Shown piece after piece: positions 7,146 through 15,364 of a stretch of 64,000 nucleotides of DNA. The DNA comes from Colwellia piezophila ATCC BAA-637. Its GTDB lineage: Bacteria > Pseudomonadota > Gammaproteobacteria > Enterobacterales > Alteromonadaceae. The position numbers were made by a program, and so were the translations under genes. The notes beneath the pieces are model-generated. The model saw nothing but the letters and a program-made list of their open reading frames with translations, did no database searches and was not told the origin of the DNA. Location: assembly GCF_000378625.1 (NCBI RefSeq), contig NZ_KB905162.1:62001-126000 (forward strand), written 5' to 3'. Each line of letters starts with the position of its first letter. The first letter of the stretch is position 1.

Positions 7146-8135
7146 ATGCCTAAGCCTCGTTCACAACAGATCAGTCTATTAGATACACCGTATTATCACA
7201 TTTGCAGCCGTACTGTCCGAAAGGCATTTTTGTGTGGGGTAGATAAGGATACTGGTGTCAGTTTTGAGCACAGGCGCACATGGATTGAAAAGCGTATTTT
7301 TCAATTGTCGAAAGTATTTTCTATTGATATTTGCGCCCATGCTGTGATGAATAATCACCTACACCTAGTGTTACACGTAGATGTAGAGAAAGTTAAAATG
7401 TGGTCAATTGGTGAGGTTTTGGAGCGCTGGCACCAGTTATTCAAAGGAACACTTCTTACTCAAAAATATTCTAATCAGCAAAATAATCAAGTGCTTGATA
7501 AATTCCAACTGGCGATGGTTGAAAGTACGGCTGACATTTACAAAAAACGATTAATGGATATTAGCTGGTTTATGCGCTCATTGAACGAGCCGATAGCCCG
7601 ACAAGCAAATAAAGAAGACAACTGTACAGGACACTTTTGGGAAGGGCGCTTTAAATCACAGGCACTGCTTGATGAAGGTGCTTTACTGTCGTGCATGGCT
7701 TATGTTGATTTAAACCCTGTGCGTGCAGGTATTGCCGCAACACCCGAACAGTCAGATTTCACCAGTATTCAATTACGTATCAAGGCCGCTATTAAAGGTG
7801 AGCAACCAACTTCATTATTATCTTTTATGGGGAATGACAAAACACAAAAAACAGCGGGTATTTTCTTTAGTTTACAAGACTACTTAACATTGGTTGATGA
7901 AACTGGACGTATCCTGCGTGATGACAAAAGTGGTGCTATCAATGGTAAAACAGCAAATATTCTAGCAAGAATTCATATTAGTGATGAAAGTTGGTTTAAA
8001 CTGAGTACGGATTTTGAATGTATCTTCACTGGCGCAGCAGGTACCGCTGAACACCTATGTGAGTTTAGCGAGCATGTTGGATTGCAGCGCACACATGGAT
8101 TGGCTAATGCTCAAGCCTGTTTGAATAGCGCATAA
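7146..8135 (+). CDS. REP-associated tyrosine transposase (RAYT, Y1_Tnp family)
   Basis: The 329-residue product starts MPKPRSQQISLLDTPYYHIC, typical of RAYT proteins; the in-frame TTG at 7134 is less likely than the ATG at 7146. The Y1 core has the metal-binding HxH in MNNHLHLVLHV (about residues 78-88), GHFWEGRFKSQALLDE, and the candidate catalytic tyrosine in CMAYVDLNPVRAG. All look intact. RAYTs are single-copy HUH-type nucleases thought to spread REP palindromes rather than whole insertion sequences. Here matching hairpins occur before the gene and behind several neighbours, and a relic copy lies at 2.9 kb. The C-terminal 100 residues have no motif I recognise. Confidence 0.9.
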   Translation: MPKPRSQQISLLDTPYYHICSRTVRKAFLCGVDKDTGVSFEHRRTWIEKRIFQLSKVFSIDICAHAVMNNHLHLVLHVDVEKVKMWSIGEVLERWHQLFKGTLLTQKYSNQQNNQVLDKFQLAMVESTADIYKKRLMDISWFMRSLNEPIARQANKEDNCTGHFWEGRFKSQALLDEGALLSCMAYVDLNPVRAGIAATPEQSDFTSIQLRIKAAIKGEQPTSLLSFMGNDKTQKTAGIFFSLQDYLTLVDETGRILRDDKSGAINGKTANILARIHISDESWFKLSTDFECIFTGAAGTAEHLCEFSEHVGLQRTHGLANAQACLNSA

Positions 8136-8310
8136 CGCTCCCCTTAATTAACCCATGAATCGAGGTTGTTTTATAATAACGGCTTTAACTCGCCTAAAAT
8201 TCAATGGTTTCGCAAATATGAGTGGTAAACGACATGTTAGAGCCCATTTAATTAATCAGCGGCTTTTTGTTAAGTCCCAAGGGGCAATAACTAGGCTGCC
8301 ACTAAATTGA

Positions 8311-8338
8311 ATAATTATCATGGGTGGCATAGTTAAGA
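8311..8338. repeat. Right terminal motif of the RAYT unit
   Basis: ATAATTATCATGGGTGGCAT followed by AGTTAAGA. It is the inverse of the motif at 7070 and similar to copies at 4645-4673 and 9529-9555. The longest frame of the next gene would start inside it, which is one reason to prefer the internal start at 8455. Confidence 0.55.
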
Positions 8339-8454
8339 GAATAAAACTCAAGCCAAATTTTAACAGACCAAACAGAATAATCCTCACCATTTCACATTCA
8401 TTTCACCTACCGTTTCTTAAGCTAGCGTTAACGAAATTAAAAGGATCGATAGCC

Positions 8455-9528
8455 ATGTTTAAAAAAATAGTCATTACCTTAGTGACCCTAGTGACCCTCG
8501 TTACTGGTTTAGGATACGGGGCTAAATATTGGGTAAAAAGTTTATTACCTGAAAAAGCCCACTTTGTTGCAATCAAGCAAACACAAGTTAGTGATTTACC
8601 CTACGTTACCGAAAATATCCCAGCGTACCGAGGTAAAATATTAGCGGTGGTGACTAGCGTCGATAAAATGGGCGAAGATAAAGATACCGGTTATGAACAC
8701 ACAGAACTCGCCCGTGCTTACTGGGTTTTTACGGCTAATGGCTTTGCTGTTGATATCGCCAGTCCGAAGGGCGGTAAACCGCCAGTGGTCATCGATGGTG
8801 ATGATATGGGCGCGTATGATTATGCTTTTTTAAATGACGATACCATTCAGCAAAAGCTGGCAAATACTATTGCGTTGGCAGAGGTAAATCCGAATGATTA
8901 TGAAGCGGTGTATTTTGTTGGTGGCAAAGGCACTATGTTTGATTTTCCCGACAATGCTGATGTGCAAAATATTGCCAAAACATTGTATCAAAATAACAAG
9001 GTAGTTAGTGCTGTGTGTCATGGGCCGGCTGCGCTAGTTAACGTTAAATTAGACAATGGTGAAATGCTGTTGGCAAACAAGAAAGTCAGCGGTTTTACCA
9101 ACGATGAAGAGTTATTTTTAATTCCTGAGGCGAAACAACTTTTCCCTTTTTTACTTGAAGATAAATTGATTGCCCAAGGCGCTCAATTTCAGGCCGGCAG
9201 CACCTATTTAGAGAAAGTAACGCAAGATGGAAAGTTAATTACCGGTCAAAATCCTTGGTCTGTATGGACCCTTGCGGAAAAGGTCGTCGCTGAAATAGGC
9301 TACCAACCTAAAAGCCGAGAACGTACACCTGAAGAGCATGCTATCGAACTTTTAATGACTTACGATGCTAGCGGTCTTGCTGCGGCGAAAGCCGAATTAA
9401 AACAAAAGCGCCACGCTTATCAACGTATTCTCATTGTGATGCACAGTATTTTAGCCTTTATGCAGTTCGACATGAGTAAAGGCATTGATCTGTTAAGTCT
9501 GGCAAACGAGCTAAAACAGCTGAACTAA
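8455..9528 (+). CDS. Membrane-anchored DJ-1/PfpI family protein
   Basis: ATG 8455 is chosen over the upstream ATG 8320 because AAAGGA precedes it and the product then begins with a membrane anchor (MFKKIVITLVTLVTLVTGLG). The 357-residue protein holds a class I glutamine-amidotransferase-like DJ-1/PfpI domain, residues about 55-290: GKILAVVTSVDKMG, YEHTELARAYWVF, VDIASPKGGKPP and the nucleophile elbow SAVCHGPAALVN with Cys188, which is the Hsp31-type arrangement. Family members act as chaperones, glyoxalases or deglycases; which applies is not clear. About 60 C-terminal residues extend past the domain and are unassigned. A hairpin with ATGCCAACTT follows the stop. Confidence 0.87.
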   Translation: MFKKIVITLVTLVTLVTGLGYGAKYWVKSLLPEKAHFVAIKQTQVSDLPYVTENIPAYRGKILAVVTSVDKMGEDKDTGYEHTELARAYWVFTANGFAVDIASPKGGKPPVVIDGDDMGAYDYAFLNDDTIQQKLANTIALAEVNPNDYEAVYFVGGKGTMFDFPDNADVQNIAKTLYQNNKVVSAVCHGPAALVNVKLDNGEMLLANKKVSGFTNDEELFLIPEAKQLFPFLLEDKLIAQGAQFQAGSTYLEKVTQDGKLITGQNPWSVWTLAEKVVAEIGYQPKSRERTPEEHAIELLMTYDASGLAAAKAELKQKRHAYQRILIVMHSILAFMQFDMSKGIDLLSLANELKQLN

Positions 9529-9536
9529 TAAATATC

Positions 9537-9584
9537 AAGTTGGCATAGTTAAGACCATTTCGTCATAAACTAATGCCAACTTTT
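9537..9584 (+). terminator. Hairpin after the DJ-1/PfpI gene
   Basis: AAGTTGGCAT (9537-9546) pairs with ATGCCAACTT (9573-9582), followed by TTA. The left arm overlaps a copy of the GGCATAGTTAAGA repeat. It starts 9 bases after the stop codon and probably terminates transcription. Confidence 0.5.
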
Positions 9585-9713
9585 ACAGAAAATATTTTTA
9601 GCGCTACTCGTACAGAGTGTCTCAATGGTGGCTGAGCTGGAAATAGCAGTGACATTTTTATAAAGCGCTAATTATTAAGGATGGTAGTGTAACAACTGTT
9701 TATAAATCGAAAA

Positions 9714-11120
9714 CTACAAATGGCTAATTGGAATCGAAATATCATAGCGTAAACCTTCGTTGGCCTCACTTTGAACGGTAATTTTTCCATGTAAGGTTGA
9801 AGTGACTAAGTTATAAATGACATGAGTGCCTAAGCCACTGCCACCGCTACCCCTTTTGGTTGTGTAAAATGGTTCGAATAACATTTTTATCTGATCTTCA
9901 CTTAATCCCTTACCATTATCTTGATAACAAAGAACAAAGTTATCAGTCTCTTTGATAACCGTAATTTTTATATAACCTTTCTCCATATGATTCAAACCAT
10001 GGATAATTGAGTTATTTATCATATTATTGAGTATTTGTGAAATAGCCCCAGGTATTGTTTCAACCATTAAGTTATCAGGGCAATCAATAAGGATTTCATG
10101 AGGCGATTTTTTTAGAATTGGACGCATCGAAAGTAGTATCTCTTCAATATACTCTTTCATGTTTATTTCACGTGCTGCTTCTGAAGATTGGTCAACCGCT
10201 ATTTCTTTAAAGCTATTAATTAATGTCGCAGCTCTTAATGTATTGGATTCTATTATGGTGCAAGCTTCATCAACATCTTCGAAAAAGTAATCTAGGTGTT
10301 TATCTGATGCAGTATTATTGGTTATTTTGTTTTTTAAACTTTTATATTGGTAATGTAAATTAGTTATTGCTGTTACGCATATGCCTATGGGCGTGTTTAT
10401 TTCATGGGCAATTCCCGCAACTAAATTTCCAAGAGAGGCCATTTTTTCTTTTTGTACTAGCTCATCCTGAGTCTCTTTGAGCGTATTCATCATATTTTCT
10501 AACGCTAAATTTTGTTCTTTGATGAGGTTTAGGCCACTTTCAAGGGATTCTTTATCTGCAATTTCTTTATTTATAAACTTTCGTTGTTGAAGAACAATCG
10601 CTAAGTTAGAAGCGACAAAAGAAAGTAACTGCAGATCATGCTCATCATACATATTATCACTTGAATAACTTTGTATGATGATTATCCCCATGATCTCTTC
10701 ATTATTAGTAATTGGTACTCCCATCCAACTAGTACTTAAGGAACCGACTAATTTTGATATCTCGCCTTGTTTTTCGAGTGCTTTAATGTCTTCTGCGGTC
10801 AAAAGGCAGGGCTTGTTTTTCCTAATGACATAAGAAGAAATTCCTTCGCCAATAGGCATCGTTTTGCCAATACTGTCTTCTGTATCTTTTTCATCAACAA
10901 AGTAATCAAAAATAATTAATTCTTCAATGGGGTCATATAAAAAGATGCCAATATTTTTGATATAAATTATTTCAGAAATGATCTCATGAATATTTTTATA
11001 AATTTGAATTAGGGTTAATTTAGACAAAACAAGTGAAGAAATCTTTAACAAGGCACTTATAACATTGAGGTTAGTTTTGTTAGAATTTTTATGTAAATTC
11101 ATATGATTATAAGCCGTCAC
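9714..11120 (-). CDS. GAF-domain sensor histidine kinase
   Basis: The 468-residue protein has no membrane helix. Residues about 15-180 form a GAF domain (IGIFLYDPIEELIIFDYFV, GEGISSYVIRKNKPCL, WMGVPI), and a coiled coil of about 185-230 leads to the H-box GNLVAGIAHEINTP with the phospho-acceptor His near 240. The catalytic ATPase domain shows an N-box (ILNNMINNSIIHG), G1 (DNGKGLS), F-box (FEPFYTTKRG) and G2 (GSGLGTHVIYN). It should be an active cytosolic kinase. Its start overlaps the end of the HD-GYP regulator gene by 14 bases, so the two are co-transcribed and probably form a cognate pair. An internal ATG at 11102 is an alternative start. Confidence 0.92.
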   Translation of the reverse strand: MTAYNHMNLHKNSNKTNLNVISALLKISSLVLSKLTLIQIYKNIHEIISEIIYIKNIGIFLYDPIEELIIFDYFVDEKDTEDSIGKTMPIGEGISSYVIRKNKPCLLTAEDIKALEKQGEISKLVGSLSTSWMGVPITNNEEIMGIIIIQSYSSDNMYDEHDLQLLSFVASNLAIVLQQRKFINKEIADKESLESGLNLIKEQNLALENMMNTLKETQDELVQKEKMASLGNLVAGIAHEINTPIGICVTAITNLHYQYKSLKNKITNNTASDKHLDYFFEDVDEACTIIESNTLRAATLINSFKEIAVDQSSEAAREINMKEYIEEILLSMRPILKKSPHEILIDCPDNLMVETIPGAISQILNNMINNSIIHGLNHMEKGYIKITVIKETDNFVLCYQDNGKGLSEDQIKMLFEPFYTTKRGSGGSGLGTHVIYNLVTSTLHGKITVQSEANEGLRYDISIPISHL

Positions 11121-12651
11121 TTTTTGTCAGTTTATTATTTATTTCAATTATATCGTCAAGTCTATTGATAAGGGCAGAGACAACTTGAGGATCGAAATGT
11201 TTATTAGTTTCTTCCTTAAGTAGTTTTAAAATATCTTCTAAGGCCCAAGGCTCTTTATAACAACGTTTGTGAATTAATGCATCAAACACGTCCGCAACGG
11301 CCACTATCCTTGCAAAAATATGAATGTCATCGCCTTTGAGTCCTGCGGGGTATCCGGTTCCGTCATATTTTTCATGGTGTTGTTGGGCGATGATTGCCGC
11401 AGCATTTAATATAGGCCGTTCAGAGCCAGATAGGATATCAAAACCTATTTGGGCATGCTGTTTCATGATGACCATTTCTTCGTCGGTTAATCTGCCTGGT
11501 TTTAATAAAATGCTATCGGGAGTCGATATTTTACCTACATCATGCATTGGTGTAGCTTGCTTTAAAATTTCACAGTCACTGTCAGATAAATTTAATTCTC
11601 TCCCTAATATGTAACAAAATTCTGACATGCGTTTAATATGATTGCCTGCTTCTTTTGACCTGGACTCTACTGCATTGCCTAATCGATTAATTAAGTCTTC
11701 TTGGGTTTTTATTATTTCTTCATTGAGCAATAAATTATCAAACGCAATACCTATGCTGTTAGAAAATAAATTAAGCAACTGAATGTTAATGTCAGTTAAT
11801 TGCTTAATCTGACTTCCTTTTAGGTACAGTAAATTTTCTTGATCACTCTTGGAGGGGAAATAGGCAACATAGTGATCATCTTCATAAACACTACCTTTTA
11901 TTCTTCTGGCCTTATCCAATAATTCAATAGCTTTGGGATCTAAACTATTCTTTGATGAAATATCCCCGCACTCAGCAATTATTTGATAATCGTTTGCATA
12001 ACAAATTGTTCCAGCCCCTTCTACGGTTTTTATTAAGGCGCCTTCTTGGTCTACATGAATTAAGGATACAACTTGTTGTAATAACCCGTTAAAAAAATGT
12101 TTTAAGGTTTTCTTTTCAAGTAAGTCCGTTGTGGATTCAATAACTTGCTGTAACCCTCTTCGATAAGCTCTTTCATAAGTCATAGACTGGTCGATTTTCA
12201 TTAAATCGCGATAAGCTCTTAATGCAGTGACAACTGAGGTGAACAATTTAGTTCTATCGAGCTCGGTTTTTTGTTTGTAGTCATTAATATCATAATTCAT
12301 AATAACTTCTTCTTCGGGGGCCTGCCCTGGCTGTCCGGTTCTAAGTATTATCCGGGTAAAAACATTCTTTTTTTCTTCTCGTAGCCATTTAGCAACTTTT
12401 AAACCTGCATCGTCAGTCTCCATAACAACATCAAGAAATATTAAGGCTATATCATCATTTTCTTCGAGTATTTTCTTTGCTTCACTTGAATTAAAAGCAC
12501 TTAAAAACTCGAGTCCTCTTTCTTCTAATTCGAAACGTTTTAGTGCCATTTTAGTGACTGTGTGTATGTCTATTTCATCGTCAACAATGAGTATTCGCCA
12601 AGGTTCCAATGATGATTTTTTTTCATCACTTTTAAGTAAAGTGAAAGGCAT
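11107..12651 (-). CDS. Response regulator REC-DUF3369-HD-GYP, cyclic-di-GMP phosphodiesterase
   Basis: The 514-residue protein begins with a receiver domain (residues about 17-150; acidic pair in LIVDDEID, phospho-acceptor Asp74 in IFLDVVM). A DUF3369 region of GAF-like character follows (about 170-310), then a C-terminal HD-GYP domain with HDVGKISTPD, KQHAQIGFDIL, QQHHEKYDGTGYPAGL and VADVFDAL. The HD and GYP motifs are complete, so hydrolysis of cyclic-di-GMP is expected when the receiver is phosphorylated. It is the first gene of an operon with the GAF histidine kinase, which is the likely phosphodonor. The stop sits inside the kinase start region, indicating translational coupling. Confidence 0.93.
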   Translation of the reverse strand: MPFTLLKSDEKKSSLEPWRILIVDDEIDIHTVTKMALKRFELEERGLEFLSAFNSSEAKKILEENDDIALIFLDVVMETDDAGLKVAKWLREEKKNVFTRIILRTGQPGQAPEEEVIMNYDINDYKQKTELDRTKLFTSVVTALRAYRDLMKIDQSMTYERAYRRGLQQVIESTTDLLEKKTLKHFFNGLLQQVVSLIHVDQEGALIKTVEGAGTICYANDYQIIAECGDISSKNSLDPKAIELLDKARRIKGSVYEDDHYVAYFPSKSDQENLLYLKGSQIKQLTDINIQLLNLFSNSIGIAFDNLLLNEEIIKTQEDLINRLGNAVESRSKEAGNHIKRMSEFCYILGRELNLSDSDCEILKQATPMHDVGKISTPDSILLKPGRLTDEEMVIMKQHAQIGFDILSGSERPILNAAAIIAQQHHEKYDGTGYPAGLKGDDIHIFARIVAVADVFDALIHKRCYKEPWALEDILKLLKEETNKHFDPQVVSALINRLDDIIEINNKLTKSDGL

Positions 12652-13498
12652 AGTTATGATACTAATAATTGGAGTGATAGGTTTATTTTAGCTTGAATTA
12701 TTTAGAAGTAAAAAAACAACAAAAATAAATATCAAAAGTATGAATAAGGTAGGGTAATTCACGGGTTCAGAATTGAGATTAATATAACCCTTATGATTTA
12801 CTCGTTACTTCTAACGAGCTTACGGTTAAGTTACCTTATTCTATTTTTAGTCTGCTAATTAAAATACTCATTATTGCGGGTTAATAATCAACATAGATGC
12901 CGTGATAAATTCATTATAAGATATGGGCGGCCTAGCGTTCTAACCCTCAGTTCGTCAATACCTTTTCAAATACGTTTTCAAATAGAAAATCAAATTCAGC
13001 TATATTATTGAATCTTCAAAAGAGGGAAGGTGACAAAGGGTAACTCTACTTATTTGTCATCGTTTCTTTGATTTTTTCACCACTAATACTATGAAATGGT
13101 TGCCCTTGTGCACGGGTGAATTGCCTTAGCGGCTAGATTTTATCCGGCAGTTAAGCTAATTAATCATGCAGACTGTTGCTTATTAACGACAGAGCTTTCA
13201 TTTTTAAATATAAAAACACTGCTTGTTTTATAAGAATTTATCACCTCATTCCTTATGTATTTAGCACTAAATACACTTGTTCTTTTTTAGTCTGTTGTCA
13301 GTTGGCGACAGTATAAGCATCGGTTTTTTGCAACGTTTACCGAAAGTACTTTAAAAACAGTTAATTACCACTGTGGTCTGCTTTGTGCTAACTAAAACGA
13401 CAAACTTAAAAAAAAAATAAGATCTATTTATTACGACGTTGATTGCCTTGCCATCGACATTCACATAATAAAAAGCCTAAACCCAAAAGGTAACTTAC
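12652..13498. other. Long intergenic region with one family A hairpin
   Basis: The two flanking genes are transcribed away from this 847-base stretch, so it must carry both promoters. It is strongly AT-rich. Apart from the REP-like hairpin near 13018-13069 and the repeated TTTTCAAATA words at 12963-12983, I see no gene or RNA. Confidence 0.5.
13018..13069. repeat. REP-like hairpin, family A copy 4
   Basis: AAAAGAGGGAAGGTGACAAA pairs imperfectly with TTTGTCATCGTTTCTTT. The distance between TGACAA and TTTGTCA is the same as in the other copies. Unlike them it does not follow a gene end. Confidence 0.6.
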
Positions 13499-13861
13499 AT
13501 GTCTAAGACTATTGCTCATTCCCCGCAGAAAAAAGCCACTCGCTGCATTAAAATTGATCGTTGGATTTTTGAAATTAAAACGGTTCGAGCTATACGCGTA
13601 GATGAATACGGGCAGCCTTATTCAGGTATCGCTAATATAAATATTAATGGCGACAAAGCTTATATTGATGGCTTGATGACAAACTCAGACTGTGATTTTG
13701 ACCGCGAAGATTTTGCGGCGTTCAAAGCTTACTTACAGCAATTAGATATTACTAAAGCCGAATTTGACCGTTATAAAAACCAAGAGGCCATTTCTAAATC
13801 ATTGGATGTTCCACCATTAAAGGGCAGAAAAATAGCATTGAAATTAGCGACTGCTTGCTAA
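13499..13861 (+). CDS. Small hypothetical protein (120 aa)
   Basis: Unrecognised soluble protein. It starts at ATG 13499, preceded by AAAAGGT. The N-terminal 25 residues are basic (SPQKKATRCIKIDRWIFEIK), the middle is beta-rich (IANININGDKAYIDGLM) and the C-terminal part is helical, ending KGRKIALKLATAC. There is no signal peptide. It is probably monocistronic: a family A hairpin begins 19 bases after the stop. Confidence 0.7.
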   Translation: MSKTIAHSPQKKATRCIKIDRWIFEIKTVRAIRVDEYGQPYSGIANININGDKAYIDGLMTNSDCDFDREDFAAFKAYLQQLDITKAEFDRYKNQEAISKSLDVPPLKGRKIALKLATAC

Positions 13862-13880
13862 TTCAGTGAGAAAAATTAAC

Positions 13881-13940
13881 TGAATAAAGGAATCAGTGAC
13901 CAAGCGTTATAATACTAGTTTGTCACCGAGCCTCTATTCA
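13881..13940. repeat. REP-like hairpin, family A copy 5
   Basis: TGAATAAAGG, AATCAGTGAC and CAA on the left (13881-13903) pair with TTTGTCACCGAG and CCTCTATTCA on the right (13919-13940) with a few mismatches. It follows the 120-aa gene by 19 bases. Confidence 0.7.
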
Positions 13941-13956
13941 CACTTTTACTCTTTGT

Positions 13957-14106
13957 TATACCAAGTCCATTAAGTTAGTTCCCACTCAGAGCTTGCCAGC
14001 GTTTTGAGAGCAAATAGAATTTTTTTGCATATAGTCATTCTATATGAAAGAAATTCTGTGAGGTTATCGAATCGCTGGAAAGCTCCCGAAGGGCGAGTAC
14101 CTAATA
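13957..14106. mobile_element. MITE-like repeat, family D copy 1
   Basis: This copy shares with 52005-52158 the left end TATACCAA...ATTAA...TTCCCA..CTCAGAGCT, a central TAGTCATTCTA hairpin and the right end AGCTCCC.AGGGCGA.TA.CTAAT. The two outer segments are inverted relative to each other (CCAGCG facing CGCTGG near the inner ends). It has about 150 bases and no coding capacity, as expected of a non-autonomous element. Confidence 0.6.
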
Positions 14107-14178
14107 AAAAGTAAAGGCTTACATCCAACGTTATTGTTTTTGATAAAGACGCTGCATAGATGCAGCTTAATAGAGAGT

Positions 14179-14250
14179 GCAGACGGTACAGGAACTACCT
14201 TATTAGATAATGCAGACGGTACAGGAAGTACCTTATTAGATAATGCAGGA
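14179..14250 (+). repeat. 33-bp tandem repeat, two full copies
   Basis: The unit begins GCAGACGGTACAGGAA and ends CCTTATTAGATAAT. It occupies 14179-14211 and 14212-14244 with one difference and starts a third time at 14245. The ORF running through it codes for repeated ADGTG..LLDN but lacks a ribosome binding site and family resemblance, so it is not annotated as a gene. Confidence 0.7.
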
Positions 14251-14361
14251 GCATATTATCATGAGCAGATTCTCCTGAATAACCATTATCTGCAATCAAT
14301 GCCTACCTCTAAGACTTCTAACTCTCGCTGAGTGAGGAGAAGCTTATTGGAATTGGTATTA

Positions 14362-14682
14362 TTAACCCAAGCCTGGTATTAATGCTGGAATACCAGGCAA
14401 CATACCTACCAATGCCATGACCCCAGTTAATACCACAAACATAATACTCGGAATTATCCAGCGACTCATCTTAGTTAATCCCGAACTACGCTCTTTACAG
14501 CCAACCAAGCCAAGGTTGTCGAGCAGCATAGTCAGCGCCCAACCAAAAGCGGGGTTAACCAGTGCCGAATAAAATATATCAATGGCCGCAGATTGGGTTG
14601 TTTTACCTTCACGGGTCATTTCCATGCCGGCTTCAAGCAAGGGAATAAATACCCCTACCACTAATGCTACACATAACACGGG
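14362..14682 (-). pseudogene. C-terminal fragment of a DUF3360-like membrane permease
   Basis: About 105 codons in the minus direction encode VALVVGVFIPLLEAGMEM, then FGWALTMLLDNLGLVG and a final hydrophobic segment ending MLPGIPALIPGLG. From memory this matches the C-terminus of the DUF3360 transporter-like family (about 500 residues, related to nucleobase and sulphate permeases). The frame upstream ends at a TAA (14683-14685), directly where an mmcQ fragment starts on the other strand, so about four fifths of the gene has been deleted. It is not expected to be functional. Confidence 0.65.
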
Positions 14683-14833
14683 TTACCATATGGCCAAACG
14701 TTTGTGGGTCACGGTTATTCTTGATGGAACAATCCCAAAAGGTGAAATTGAGAGGATGATAGATAATTCGTTTAGGTTGGTGGTGAGTAAAATGACCAAG
14801 AAGGATCAGCAGTCAATTTTGATTCACCTTTAA
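14681..14833 (+). pseudogene. 3' fragment 1 of an mmcQ/yjbR-like gene
   Basis: The segment reads GYHMAKRLWVTVILDG, then GEIERMIDNSFRLVVSKM and a terminal HL before TAA. This is the C-terminal quarter of MmcQ/YjbR family DNA-binding proteins (consensus GYHM.KRHW.TVILDGS.P..E...LID.SY.LV). The 5' three quarters are missing; instead the sequence abuts the DUF3360 fragment. Two related but not identical fragments lie at 16390 and 17175 in the same orientation. Confidence 0.7.
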
Positions 14834-14884
14834 CAAATGTTACACTGGAAAACTAAATTAACTAGGCGATAAGGTATTTCTATT

Positions 14885-15286
14885 TTGTTAAAAAGATTAC
14901 TTTATGTTATCGCACCATTAGTCCTTATTTTAACGCTAGGGTTGATGATGTCACCAACTGAATTAAGCACTCCTCTTTTATATGAAAATGGATCGCCTGT
15001 TAAAGTGTCAATAGTGGAGGTTAGTAACACTTCTAATAGCGATGGCGTGATAACTAATGTTAACCAAGCCTTTAATTTTAATCATATTAATCAACTATCG
15101 GTTAATTATATATTTGTAGCTTTACTCGCTATATTCTTTGTTTTTGTTGTAAGTTTTAGAAACTTCAAATTAGCTATATTGCCTCCGCCTTGGTACGTTA
15201 TTTTAAAATATAGTTCACGCTTATCTATGTCTGGCTGGAAAGTCAGTAACTTGCTTTATAAATCTAAATTACTTTTTCAGTTTTAA
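14885..15286 (+). CDS. Hypothetical membrane protein (133 aa)
   Basis: I do not recognise this protein. It has two hydrophobic helices, residues about 5-22 (LLYVIAPLVLILTLGLMM) and 77-93 (IFVALLAIFFVFVVSF), separated by a polar loop of about 50 residues, so both termini are probably cytoplasmic. A TTG start at 14885 is used; AAGGTA lies 8 to 13 bases upstream. The gene lies 51 bases after an mmcQ 3' fragment and 78 bases before the S41 peptidase gene, and probably shares a transcript with the latter. Confidence 0.6.
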   Translation: MLKRLLYVIAPLVLILTLGLMMSPTELSTPLLYENGSPVKVSIVEVSNTSNSDGVITNVNQAFNFNHINQLSVNYIFVALLAIFFVFVVSFRNFKLAILPPPWYVILKYSSRLSMSGWKVSNLLYKSKLLFQF

Positions 15287-15364
15287 ACTTATTTCCTATC
15301 TTATTGGAACCTACTGACTTGTGCTCGTAGGTTCGTTTACTGTATTGAAAATAAAGGTAAAAAA

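Noticed and set aside
8320-8454. N-terminal extension of the DJ-1/PfpI protein from ATG 8320
   Set aside because: The first codons lie in the RAYT right-end repeat. The signal anchor and ribosome binding site fit ATG 8455.
14179-14250. Possible CRISPR array
   Set aside because: The repeats are directly adjacent with no spacers, only two full copies, and no cas genes are present.
14134-14331. 65-codon ORF through the 33-bp tandem repeat
   Set aside because: The protein repeat simply reflects the DNA repeat; there is no start signal or recognisable domain.
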